Origin: Motacilla alba alba
Lineage: Eukaryota > Chordata > Aves > Passeriformes > Motacillidae
Direction: 5' to 3'
Length of the DNA stretch: 64,000 nucleotides
NCBI RefSeq assembly: GCF_015832195.1
Contig: NW_024037374.1
Span: 4,813,331 to 4,877,330 of the forward strand
Of the stretch, positions 22,321-30,908 are shown one piece after another (the stretch's first letter is position 1; every line of letters begins with the position of its first letter). The notes under the pieces are model-generated. The model ran no database searches, had not been told where the DNA came from, and saw only the letters and a list, made by a program, of their open reading frames with translations. The position numbers were made by a program, and so were the translations under genes.

Positions 22321-22889
22321 AGCCTCAGGGCCCAGAGCCTTTCTGCAACCTTCCCCCTGGAGCTGCTGCTTCCCTGCAGCCCCAGCCACAGCCAGCAGCA
22401 GATCCTGTTGTGTCCTGAGCAGCAGAGCCAGCTCAGAGCCCTGTGGGGAGCAGGGGCTGGGGCAGCAGGACAAGCCAGCCCGGCCATGGCCAGGACACGC
22501 TCAGCCAGGGAAAGGGATGTCCCGGGAGAAGAGCAAGGGAGCGTTTCTGGGCCTGCAGGAAGGAATGCAGAGGAAGCTGCTGCTGCAGGCACCAGCTCTA
22601 GCCAGGCCTCTCTGTCCCCTGCCCAGGGCTGCTGTGCTGGCCTGGGGAGAGGGGCTGGCACTGAGTGGGCAGAGGCAGCCTGTGCAGGGCATCTCCTGGA
22701 GGAATTCAGAAATCTGACCTGAGCTTGTGTTCGTGTGTTTAGGAAAGCCAAAGCTCAGCTGGAGCTGATGGAGGCTGCAGGCAACAAACAGAGCAAAGTT
22801 AATTCAGGCACTGTGTTTGCAGTAAATGGCTGCAAAAGGAACATGTCAACCTGCTGCTGCTGCATGAGGGCAGGGAGGGGCAAATCTAG
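22320..22889. other. No feature recognised
   Basis: GC-rich sequence with short open frames on both strands. No domain, RNA or repeat family was recognised. Confidence 0.4.
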
Positions 22890-23290
22890 GGTCATAGAAT
22901 GGCTTGGGTTGGAATCCTAAAGATTATCCTGTTTCCATGGGCAGGGACGCCTTCCACTGGACCAGACTGCACCATCCAACCTGGCCTTGAACACCTCCAG
23001 AGGTGGGGAGTCTGCAGCCTGCCTGGGTAACCTGTGCCACGGCCTCAGCACCCTCACTGGGAAGAATTTCTTCCCAATATCCCATTTAAACCTGCCCTCC
23101 TTCACCTCATGGCCATTCCCCCTTGTCCTGTCCCTCCAGGCCTTTGTCCAAAGTCCCTTTCCAGCTCTCTCAAAGCCCCTTTAGGGGCTGGAATGGGCTC
23201 TAATGTCTCCCTGGAGCCTTCTCGTGCCCAGGCTGAACAGCTGCAGCTCTCTCAGCCTGGCTCCAGAGCAGAGGAGTTCCAGCCCTGCAA
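22890..23290 (-). mobile_element. CR1 LINE 3' end, minus
   Basis: On minus it runs from degraded ORF2 end sequence to a tail next to TCATAGAATGGCTTGGG (plus, 22891). This is the usual 3' terminus of an avian CR1. 5'-truncated. Confidence 0.85.
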
Positions 23291-23425
23291 ATGCCCATTG
23301 TGACACTGCAGGGCTTCATGTAACCAAGGCTCCATTGTCACACTGTGGAACCAAGGAGACCCTTGTGGAACCCACAAGGAACCAAGGGGCCATTGTGACA
23401 CAGCAGAGCCCCATGGAACCGTTTA
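23290..23425 (+). repeat. 37-bp minisatellite, short block
   Basis: Three to four units between the CR1 and the ERV-A gag fragment. Confidence 0.75.
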
Positions 23426-23475
23426 CGTATCCTAGAACTCCAGGGGCAGTGGGAACATCTCAAAGTGGGAATAGC

Positions 23476-24156
23476 CTAGAGGTTTTCCCTTCCTCCCCCA
23501 TGTCTTCTGTGTGTACCTTCTTTTTCCCCATGTCCGGCTTGCTGGTGGTGAGCCTGCCCCCCTGTAGGTACTACTTGTGTTTCTTCTGTGATGGTTTGAG
23601 GTAGGCCATGTGTTTGTTTTGTGCCTGAGGCTTGGTCCGTTATTATAGAGCCTTCAGGTTCCGCCGGTGCAGCCGTCTGAGCTGACTCAGGCATCTGCGG
23701 ATTTTCCAGAGGGGGTGGTGCAGACGCCTGAGCCGGCGGGTATGGAGGCAGGAGGTTTTCTAAAGGTTCCCATTCCTCCTTTTTGGCCGTGTTCCCTTTT
23801 TAAACTCCAATGGGATATAACCCCACCGTGGCCTGCTCCCATAACTGAGCATATTCTTCTTCCTTATCATTTGGAGCCCTTAAATCGTGCACATATGCAC
23901 ACAGAGCTGGGCAGACTCTTTTCTCAAAGGTCCCGAATACTGGCCAAATCATCTTTCTCCTTATTTCCTTCCCTCCCCATACTTTTAAAAAATAATGGAT
24001 CATCTTTCTCTTAGATTTCCACCTCCTATCGTAGCTGCCATCCCACCTTTCTAGCATCCATTCCAAAGGACTGTTAACGGGGATTTCTAACTCAGGTTGC
24101 TCCTTTTCAGGCTTTTCCTGATTTTTATCCACCTCCTTACTTTTTCTTAGTCCCAT
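23476..24156 (-). pseudogene. gag: ERV-A gag, N-terminal part
   Basis: Matrix-like start of a retroviral Gag. The frame begins MGLRKS, a likely myristoylation signal. It continues with a tryptophan-rich helical region and then a proline-rich tail that includes LPPYPP, a late-domain-like motif. An in-frame TAA at 23800-23802 breaks the frame, which then stays open to 23476. The rest of gag and everything downstream is missing, replaced by 37-bp repeat. The retroviral class could not be settled. The leader and LTR upstream on minus support its identity. Confidence 0.65.
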
Positions 24157-24906
24157 ACTTACGCCGCCTATTCGGACTTGCTTCCTTTTTGATCCTCTTC
24201 TCCAAACTCTTCGTCCGTTTGAAGACTATTTAATTTTACTTGGTTCCCTATCCCCACTGGTGTTACTGATCTTATAGTGAATCGCGCTATAAGGGTTTCC
24301 TCACCAGCGCTTAGGCTCTCAGGTATTTATACTTACCGTGGGCTTCGCTGTTAAGCCCTAGGGTTCGGGCGTGCTTCTATCTCCTCCGTCCTGAGGATTA
24401 GCCTTCCCAAGCCCTCCCGTGACCAATCTCCCGGACCCCCACCCATGTCCCAGAGTTGACGTGTGTGTGTTTTTCAGTCACTTCCCCTTTGCCCGACCAC
24501 TTCCCTCCTGGGAGAGGGGAAATGCGGTTGGCGGAACCGCACCCTCTCTGTGATAATATCACGTCTCACACACCCACGCTCAGTCACCCTCACTCAACCA
24601 CGCGATACTTACGATTCCTGTTCCCACGTGGACTTCTTCGTGCACGTAGACCTTTTTACAAGTGAAAAAAACTATCAGCGGTTTTGCAGACGTATTCTCT
24701 AAGGTTCTGAGAGCCCTTACAATGGGCCCGTCCTATCCCTAAATCGTGGTTTTCGGGTTTTTTTTTTAGTGTTCTGGATCTAATTGGTCTTTTAGAGGCC
24801 CCCCAATCCAGCGGGACCGCCAAGTGCTCGGGCTTGGCGGGGCACCTCCCCGCTGGGACGGAGCTTCTCTAAAGAGCTGAATTAGACCACGGCGGCGGTC
24901 ACCATT
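24157..24906 (-). mobile_element. ERV-A untranslated leader
   Basis: Lies between the LTR and gag on minus. Two strong 5' splice-site matches (GTAAGTAT on minus) occur, with the GTAAGT at 24607-24612 and 24331-24336. Both are kept in the second copy (54768-55449). Short open frames in it are not supported. Confidence 0.6.
24886..24904 (-). other. ERV-A primer binding site
   Basis: Two bases past the LTR end on minus, the sequence begins TGGTGACC and remains similar to the complement of the tRNA-Trp 3' end with some mismatches. Repeated at the second copy near 55429-55447. Confidence 0.5.
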
Positions 24907-25324
24907 TGTTATAAACGTAATTGCCAATTACGCCGGATCAATAATTTGCGAGAGTCAAATTATTATAAAATAACAAAGTATAAGATTTATTTTGCATTCA
25001 AATTCACAATTTAAGCCAGCCACGAAATGAAACGGACAGAGTCAAGCCGGGGACTTTGGCTCTGGGTGACACACATAAGCAGCTCTGAGCCGCTGTAGCA
25101 TCAGAGAGGTAGTGGCACACCATGGCCATGTCCGAGTCCAGTTTTTATACTCTTTTTCTAGCTGGAGGCAAGAATGTCCTTTGTCCTTTTCATAATCAAG
25201 TGAGTTTCCAAAGCTTCTCTGGTCCAGGGATAATACTATCAGATAAAAGACAGTCCAGTTCTTGACGTCTTGGGAATAATTCATCGGCTTCTTGTCTTCT
25301 GCTAGACAAGTCCTTAAGGAGCGC
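24907..25324 (-). mobile_element. ERV-A LTR, cut by the ERV-B insertion
   Basis: The 3' 418 bp of an LTR that is about 936 bp long in its second copy (55450-56385). On minus it shows TATA-like TATAAAAACTGG near 25145, an AATAAA near 24985, and ends TTTATAACA. It stops at GAGCGC (25319-25324), where ERV-B begins. The second copy continues across this site. Confidence 0.8.
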
Positions 25325-25818
25325 TGCGGGGGTGTCTTGTCCTTGGGCAGGTCCCGACAGGTCCCTTGGATGGATGCCCTCAGCCAACCTTCCGCCCAAG
25401 CCCGGATAGTATCGACGCCTCACCAGTAAATGACGCGCAGGGGGGCTTCTTTGCTTGCCAAGTCCGGAGGAGTTTATTTCAGGAAAGGAGTAGAAGGGAG
25501 GAGGGGTACAACTCTCCCCGAAGGGCAGCAGAGGCAAAAAAGCCCCGACCTTGGGAGGGGTCCGGGTATATATTCGAGGGGAGTAAAGGCGGAGATTGAG
25601 GAGGAGTTAAGGCGGGTTGACAGGGCACGGACCAACGGGAAAGAGGGAAGGGAGTGGTTCATGACAGGGGACTAATGGGGGACAGAGGACAACAGAACCT
25701 TCTAGAACGAAGGAGTGGGGAGCGGGTGAGTGGCACACTGATTGACAGGTGGGGACTGCCTCATACACATGCCTCCTCCCAAGGCATCCCCGATGCCTCT
25801 CTCAGCCCACCTCCCACA
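25325..25818 (-). mobile_element. ERV-B 3' LTR
   Basis: 494 bp, TG...CA. On minus it has a TATATA box near 25570 and an AATAAA near 25480. It differs from the 5' LTR at about 11 positions, ten of them within the terminal 90 bp (U5 end). The env stop codon lies inside its U3. Confidence 0.95.
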
Positions 25819-27059
25819 TCTCCCCCCTTTCTATTAATTAAAAAGACATTTTTGAATGCCTTATTTATGGTTTTTTTAAGACACATGATGGCTATGGAGA
25901 CTATCATAAGAATGACAAGCACCCAGATTAGGCTTTTGATGATGGAAGTGGCCCACCCAGGAATACCCCATTGCGCCAGCGCTCGGTCCATAGGGTCATA
26001 AATCTTTGTCTCTGTAAGTAAGGTGGATACTTGGTCCTGGATCCTTTTGATATTTTCGTGGATGGAGGTGCTTCTGGAGGTAAGGTTGAAGCAGCAGAGT
26101 CCTTCAAAGTCTTCACACCCGTGGCCATGGGCGAGTAGAAGATAGTCAATAGCAGCCCGGTTTTGGAGGGTTGCGTGCCTGGTGGTTTCTTCATCCGCCA
26201 AAAGGTCGGACAGGGCGGCTGAAGTAGCTTTGGCCTGCTTACTCAACCAACACCCCAGATGGGAAAGCTCCCCGAGGGCTTTCGCAGCAGCGTACCATGG
26301 CAGAAAGATGGATGCTGCGATCCTTTTGCCCTCACTCCAATCATAAATTTGGTCATTGCATTTAGGGTCGAATTGAGTGTACGCACGTTTTTGTCTCGTT
26401 AATTGTTTGTCTTTTTTCCAATCTAGAATCTGTGTTTTGTTCGGGGTGAGTGTAGTGAGCTGGCCAAGGCTGCAGGGACCCCCTTGGATCTTAGATGGGA
26501 TCCCTGCCCACACCCTATCCCCACAGATAAGGAACACACCTCTGGGGAGCAACCTGGGAGTAAACGTGGATTCAGATGCCTTGTGGCTGGTATAGTTGCA
26601 CCAGTTGGTATATTTTTTGGAATAAGGGGACACATCTTTTCTTTCTATTTTTCCCATTTTTTCTTGGGATTGTCCAATCATGTGCCAATGTTCTTGTTTT
26701 GGTTTATAGAAAAAGTTGACACAGTAAGTGGCAGGGAAGGAGCCCAGTAAGTCCAATTCCTGGGGTTCCTGTGGTGCATGCGGGAGGATCCTCGTCCACT
26801 CATCCCAGGTGTCTACAGGGTTGGGTTCCTTACCAGCATATGGATGGTCTCTTGGGGACAGGGGCATTCCCACCAGGCATGTGGACAGTGGGTCGTCCAC
26901 TTTTCCCATGGCCATGCAAAAGCTGTCCTGTTGTATGGACTTTGCAAGGGTGACCCAGATATTTTCCTTCGGCTGCTGTACGATCCAGGCTGCAGATACC
27001 CATGTGAGCGAGGCGCAGATGAGGAGCATCAGGGGTGTTCTGGGAGCTTTGTGAGCCAT
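25761..27059 (-). CDS. env: ERV-B envelope glycoprotein, alpharetrovirus-like
   Basis: 432 codons, uninterrupted. Order: signal peptide in about the first 25 residues; a short surface subunit; a furin-type site RQKR near residue 224; then the transmembrane subunit. That subunit has an internal hydrophobic fusion segment flanked by cysteines, a helical region with an immunosuppressive-domain-like stretch near 300, a CX6CC motif (C-EDFEGL-CC), and a membrane anchor near 385-406. The internal fusion segment with flanking cysteines and the CX6CC are the alpharetrovirus pattern, while gag-pro-pol looks betaretroviral. The surface subunit is short for the type. A pyrimidine tract ending TTATAG at 27074, just before the start, is a likely splice acceptor for env mRNA. 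Whether it is expressed or works in the host cannot be told. Confidence 0.9.
   Translation of the reverse strand: MAHKAPRTPLMLLICASLTWVSAAWIVQQPKENIWVTLAKSIQQDSFCMAMGKVDDPLSTCLVGMPLSPRDHPYAGKEPNPVDTWDEWTRILPHAPQEPQELDLLGSFPATYCVNFFYKPKQEHWHMIGQSQEKMGKIERKDVSPYSKKYTNWCNYTSHKASESTFTPRLLPRGVFLICGDRVWAGIPSKIQGGPCSLGQLTTLTPNKTQILDWKKDKQLTRQKRAYTQFDPKCNDQIYDWSEGKRIAASIFLPWYAAAKALGELSHLGCWLSKQAKATSAALSDLLADEETTRHATLQNRAAIDYLLLAHGHGCEDFEGLCCFNLTSRSTSIHENIKRIQDQVSTLLTETKIYDPMDRALAQWGIPGWATSIIKSLIWVLVILMIVSIAIMCLKKTINKAFKNVFLINRKGGDVGGGLREASGMPWEEACV
25819..25830 (-). other. ERV-B polypurine tract
   Basis: AAAGGGGGGAGA on minus, directly before the 3' LTR. It primes plus-strand DNA synthesis in retroviruses. 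Confidence 0.85.
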
Positions 27060-27495
27060 CCTAAAGTTGGTTTCTATAATAGAAAGGAGGGGGTGAGTAT
27101 CTTAAAAACTCTTGGTTCCACACCTCTACCGTGTCCCTTGATATTACTTCCCCCTCTCCCCCTCCCTTCTTTTTTCGAATACTTGAAGGGGATATTGGTT
27201 AGGGTTGGGGTCTGTGGGTTCTAGGAATGAGGTTAGGGGGAAAGGGGAATGGGATAGGTGGGGATGGGAGAATAGCAGTGTCCGGCATGGTGGGTAAGTA
27301 TCTCCTGGTAATGAGTACTCTTGCCGCAAGGTTGGGAGGAGAGATTTTCTTTTTTCTCCTGCGCCATGCCACAGTTCTGTCCTGAGCATTCTCATCAGGG
27401 GGTGCAGTCTCGGTGGGCACTTCGGCGTCCGCGGCGGCTGGAGTTGAGGCTTCCACAAACGGCTTGACAAACTTTGCTGGGATCCATCGAGGGCC

Positions 27496-30084
27496 CTACT
27501 CGGTGGAAACACAGCCATACCCTCTCCCCCAGGTTACCAAAGGATATGGTCCCTTTATGTCTTTTGAATCAGGGTCTTTGATTAACACTGGTGGCCTTTC
27601 TTTTAAATGAGCATAGGTGGAGTTGTGAAAATGACGGAGAATGGGGGGGTTCGGCTCCTTATCCGAACAATTTAAGAAATTCATTACAAAAAGAACTTTA
27701 CACAACTTCTCCGCCGGAGTTAAGAAGGGATTAACACAGTGTTGGTGGTCTAATAATTTTTTGATTTCTTTGTGGACCCTTTCTACCAGGGATTGCCCTG
27801 AGGGGTTGTGTGGGATTCCGGTGCTGTGTTTAATGCCCCAATTCTGTATAAAAAGTGCAAAGTGCTTAGAGGTAAAAGCAGGGCCATTATCAGTCTTAAT
27901 TGCTTTGGGTACGCCTAGTGTTGCAAAGGCCATATGAAGGTGTTTAATAACATCTTTGGCCTTTTCCCCTGTATGAGTGGAGGCAAACACAGCCCCTGAA
28001 AAGGTGTCTATTGAGGTGTGGATGTATTTTAGTCGTCCGAATGGAGTGTAGTGGGTAATGTCAGTTTGCCAAAGTTCAGTAGCCTGCAGTCCCCTTGGGT
28101 TCACGCCAGCTGCTATTGATGGCAGTGCGTGGGATTGACAATTTGGACATGTGGAAACGATTGCTCTGGCCTGTTCTTTGGAGATTTTAAATTGTCTGGC
28201 CAGGGCAGGGGCGTTCTGGTGGAAAAACGCATGGCTCAAGCGAGCCTGTGCGAAAATGTCTGGGACTGATGGAGTTGTTAATGCAGCCATAGCGAGAGAG
28301 TCCGCTCTTCGGTTGCCCTCGGCTATGGGCCCTGGGAGCTCTGTGTGCGACCTAACGTGCAAAATGTGGTAAGGTTGCTCTCTGTGGGAGATCAGCCAAA
28401 TTAAATCAGAGAGCAAGCTATACAATTTTTTATTTGAGACTTCTTTTAACAAGGCGTGCTCTGCCCGTTCTGCTATCCCGGCAACATAGGCGGAATCGGT
28501 GACCAAATTAATTGGCTGATGGAATTTTTTAAATGCTCTCACTACTGCAGCAAGTTCTGCAATCTGGGGGGAGCCATCAACAATTTGGACATCAGACTCC
28601 CACTTCTGAGTGTCCAGGTCCTTCCAGGTGAACACCGACTTGTGGGATTTTCCCGAACCATCGGTGAACACAGTGACAGCATCTGCTATAGGTGTTTTAC
28701 TTTTGAGAGATTTTGGAGCCAAATGTAACGTGTGCTTAAAAAGCTTATGTTTAGGATAATGTATAGAAATCTGGCCGGGATAGCTATCTAGTGAAATTTG
28801 TAAGTATTCGTTAGTTTGTAAAATAAAATCCAATTGGTCCAAATTATAAGGGAGGAAGATGCACGCTGGGTCGCAAGAGGCGAGGGTTAATAGCCGTTGG
28901 CGACCTTTGATGATTAATTTTGAAATTAGCTCAGGTGGGGTGGTGACAGTTTTTCGGGGCTGATATGGAAGGAAAACCCACTCAATGATAAGGAGTGGAT
29001 CCTTCAACCTATCATCCCACTGGAATAACAAGGCATAAAACCTGGGGCACTCACCCAATACGCAGAGATTCAGCGGAAGCGTGCTATCAACCCGGTGTGC
29101 CTGCCGAGTCCTGATAGCGTCGGCCACTGTTTGCAGCGCCTTCCTCGCCTCAGGTGTCAGAGGGCAGGGAAGACTCAGCTCGCTGTTCTTTTTCTTGGGA
29201 CTTCCTGGGTCTCCTGGTGGTGTCTTGAGAAGGTCGAAGAGGGGTGACAGTTCTTCGTTGGTGAGTCCCAGGAGCGGGCGAATCCAAGTGATGATCCCAC
29301 AAAGCTGTTGCATGTCTCGGAGTGTCCGGGGATCGTCGTTAATAGCGAGGTGTTGGGGCACGATGGTTCGCTCAGTATTCAAAAGGCCAAGGTATTTCCA
29401 AGGTGCAGAGAGCTGGATCTTCTCCGCTGCAATCTGGAATCCTGCGTCTTTGATGGTTGAAAGTGTTTTGGTGAGAGTCGCGTCCAGGTATGTCTTTGTT
29501 GGGGCACAAATTAAGATGTCGTCCATATAGTGGAGGATGACCGCATCAGGAAACAATTTCCGGACTGGTGACAACACCTGCGCTACAAAAGTCTGGCAGA
29601 GCACAGGGGAACATTTCATTCCCTGAGGAAGGGTGGTCCAGTGATATCTTTTAAAGGGCTCTGCTAAATTGGTGGTGGGGACGGAAAATGCAAATCGGGG
29701 GGCATCTCCCGGGTGCAAGGGGATGTTGAAGAAGCAATATTTGATGTCAATGATTGCCAGTGGCCAATCCCTAGGGAGCATGGAGGGTGAGGGGAGGCCT
29801 GGTTGCAGGGGTCCCATGTCCTCAATGACATTGTTTACTTTTCTTAAGTCCTGCAGGAGGCGCCACTTGTCCTTGCCTGACTTCTTGATAACAAAAATAG
29901 GGGTGTTCCACAGGCTGGTGGATGGTACTAAATGCCCCAAGCGGACCTGTTCTTCTACTAATTCTGTGAGCGCTTTAAGTTTCTCCTGAGGAAGGGGCCA
30001 CTGGTCTACCCACACCGGCGTATTGGTCTTCCAACGCAGCGGCGGGGTAGTGCGCTCCACAGTGGCCCATGCTAAAAATCCCAC
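27496..30084 (-). CDS. pol: ERV-B Pol: reverse transcriptase, RNase H, integrase (premature stop)
   Basis: About 862 codons reached by -1 frameshift from pro. RT has the YMDD catalytic box near residue 185. RNase H has an FTDGSG block near 471 and a downstream VTDSAY block. Integrase has the HHCC zinc domain near 618-655, then aspartates near 672 and 731 and a glutamate about 35 residues on, the D,D35E triad. The frame ends with TAG at 27496-27498 within the C-terminal integrase region. The same frame stays open for nearly 100 more codons to 27199, so this stop is probably a nonsense mutation that trims the integrase tail. The first codon at 30084 is not a true start. All core catalytic residues are present. 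Confidence 0.92.
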   Translation of the reverse strand: MGFLAWATVERTTPPLRWKTNTPVWVDQWPLPQEKLKALTELVEEQVRLGHLVPSTSLWNTPIFVIKKSGKDKWRLLQDLRKVNNVIEDMGPLQPGLPSPSMLPRDWPLAIIDIKYCFFNIPLHPGDAPRFAFSVPTTNLAEPFKRYHWTTLPQGMKCSPVLCQTFVAQVLSPVRKLFPDAVILHYMDDILICAPTKTYLDATLTKTLSTIKDAGFQIAAEKIQLSAPWKYLGLLNTERTIVPQHLAINDDPRTLRDMQQLCGIITWIRPLLGLTNEELSPLFDLLKTPPGDPGSPKKKNSELSLPCPLTPEARKALQTVADAIRTRQAHRVDSTLPLNLCVLGECPRFYALLFQWDDRLKDPLLIIEWVFLPYQPRKTVTTPPELISKLIIKGRQRLLTLASCDPACIFLPYNLDQLDFILQTNEYLQISLDSYPGQISIHYPKHKLFKHTLHLAPKSLKSKTPIADAVTVFTDGSGKSHKSVFTWKDLDTQKWESDVQIVDGSPQIAELAAVVRAFKKFHQPINLVTDSAYVAGIAERAEHALLKEVSNKKLYSLLSDLIWLISHREQPYHILHVRSHTELPGPIAEGNRRADSLAMAALTTPSVPDIFAQARLSHAFFHQNAPALARQFKISKEQARAIVSTCPNCQSHALPSIAAGVNPRGLQATELWQTDITHYTPFGRLKYIHTSIDTFSGAVFASTHTGEKAKDVIKHLHMAFATLGVPKAIKTDNGPAFTSKHFALFIQNWGIKHSTGIPHNPSGQSLVERVHKEIKKLLDHQHCVNPFLTPAEKLCKVLFVMNFLNCSDKEPNPPILRHFHNSTYAHLKERPPVLIKDPDSKDIKGPYPLVTWGRGYGCVSTE

Positions 30085-30908
30085 TTGGGGTCAGGGATGT
30101 CGAGGCGGGCCCCCCACTGGGACAACACATCCCTGCCTAACAGGGCTACATTAGATGAAATAACAAAGGGCCGAATGGTGGCGATTTGACCCTCAGGTCC
30201 CTCTACACATACATGGTGTTTGCTCCGTAGTGAATTGACTGTCCCCCCAACGCCTGAAATGGTCCCACAAGGCGACACCAATTCCCAGTTGCTGGGCCAC
30301 ATAGATCTGGGGATGATGGTGATGTCTGCCCCAGTATCTGCCATGAGCCGCACTTTGATCGATTTCCCCTTATAGGAGATGGAGACGGGCAGTACAGGCC
30401 TCTCTTTAGTGACATGTTGGGATAGAAAAACCCTGTAATCGTTGTCCGCAGCGCAGGGGTCTTGCTCAGATAAGATGTACATCTGTGCAAAAGGAGTCCC
30501 TTTCTGCAGGGTAAAAGGCGGCTCTATGCAAGTGATGGAAACAGTTACCTCATTTCTGGGCTCGAGAGTGACGACTTCAGGTGTGACTGTAATGTGTTCA
30601 GGTGTGTGGCGAGTGTCAGCGAGGATGAGCACTGTGGTGGTTTGTTCACAATAAGGAGGGGGCAGGAAGCCCGCCGGTACTCTTACCAGGTCCTCGTCGG
30701 TCAGCAGGAGGGTGACACCGCTGTGGAGCAGGTACCTGGTGTTGTTGCTGAGGTTGCGGGTACGACGGAGGAACCGGATCCCGTTGTCAAGGTCTCGAGT
30801 CTGAGAGACGACCCTGTTGGGAATTCGTCCTCCCTGATGGTGGGGAGCGCTGGGCGAGGCAGCCGTCCATTTGTTGTCGTCGCGCGGGGCCGTGTCGCGC
30901 TCTGCCAT
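30072..30908 (-). CDS. pro: ERV-B Pro: dUTPase-like domain plus aspartic protease
   Basis: 278 codons in the frame -1 to gag, with pol -1 to it. Residues about 55-145 resemble a dUTPase fold remnant, with a VRVPAGF start and a TLQKGTPFAQMYIL strand. This is the position a dUTPase holds in betaretroviruses. It seems degenerate and may be inactive. The aspartic protease follows, with catalytic DTGA near 190, a glycine-rich flap (ISGVGGT) near 218, and LLGRDVL near 258. It is translated as a Gag-Pro fusion through the slippery site at 30911; the ATG at 30908 lies just past it and is probably not used alone. Confidence 0.88.
   Translation of the reverse strand: MAERDTAPRDDNKWTAASPSAPHHQGGRIPNRVVSQTRDLDNGIRFLRRTRNLSNNTRYLLHSGVTLLLTDEDLVRVPAGFLPPPYCEQTTTVLILADTRHTPEHITVTPEVVTLEPRNEVTVSITCIEPPFTLQKGTPFAQMYILSEQDPCAADNDYRVFLSQHVTKERPVLPVSISYKGKSIKVRLMADTGADITIIPRSMWPSNWELVSPCGTISGVGGTVNSLRSKHHVCVEGPEGQIATIRPFVISSNVALLGRDVLSQWGARLDIPDPKWDF
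30075..30081 (-). promoter_or_regulatory. Pro-pol -1 frameshift site GGATTTT
   Basis: On minus, G GAT TTT is read in the pro frame directly before the pro stop TAG (30074-30072). A -1 slip enters pol. It resembles the known GGATTTA slippery site of mouse mammary tumour virus. The downstream RNA structure was not assessed. Confidence 0.75.

Noticed and set aside
27199..27456. A separate small gene of 85 codons after pol
   Set aside because: It is in the same frame as pol and continues the integrase region past the in-frame stop, so it is part of pol.
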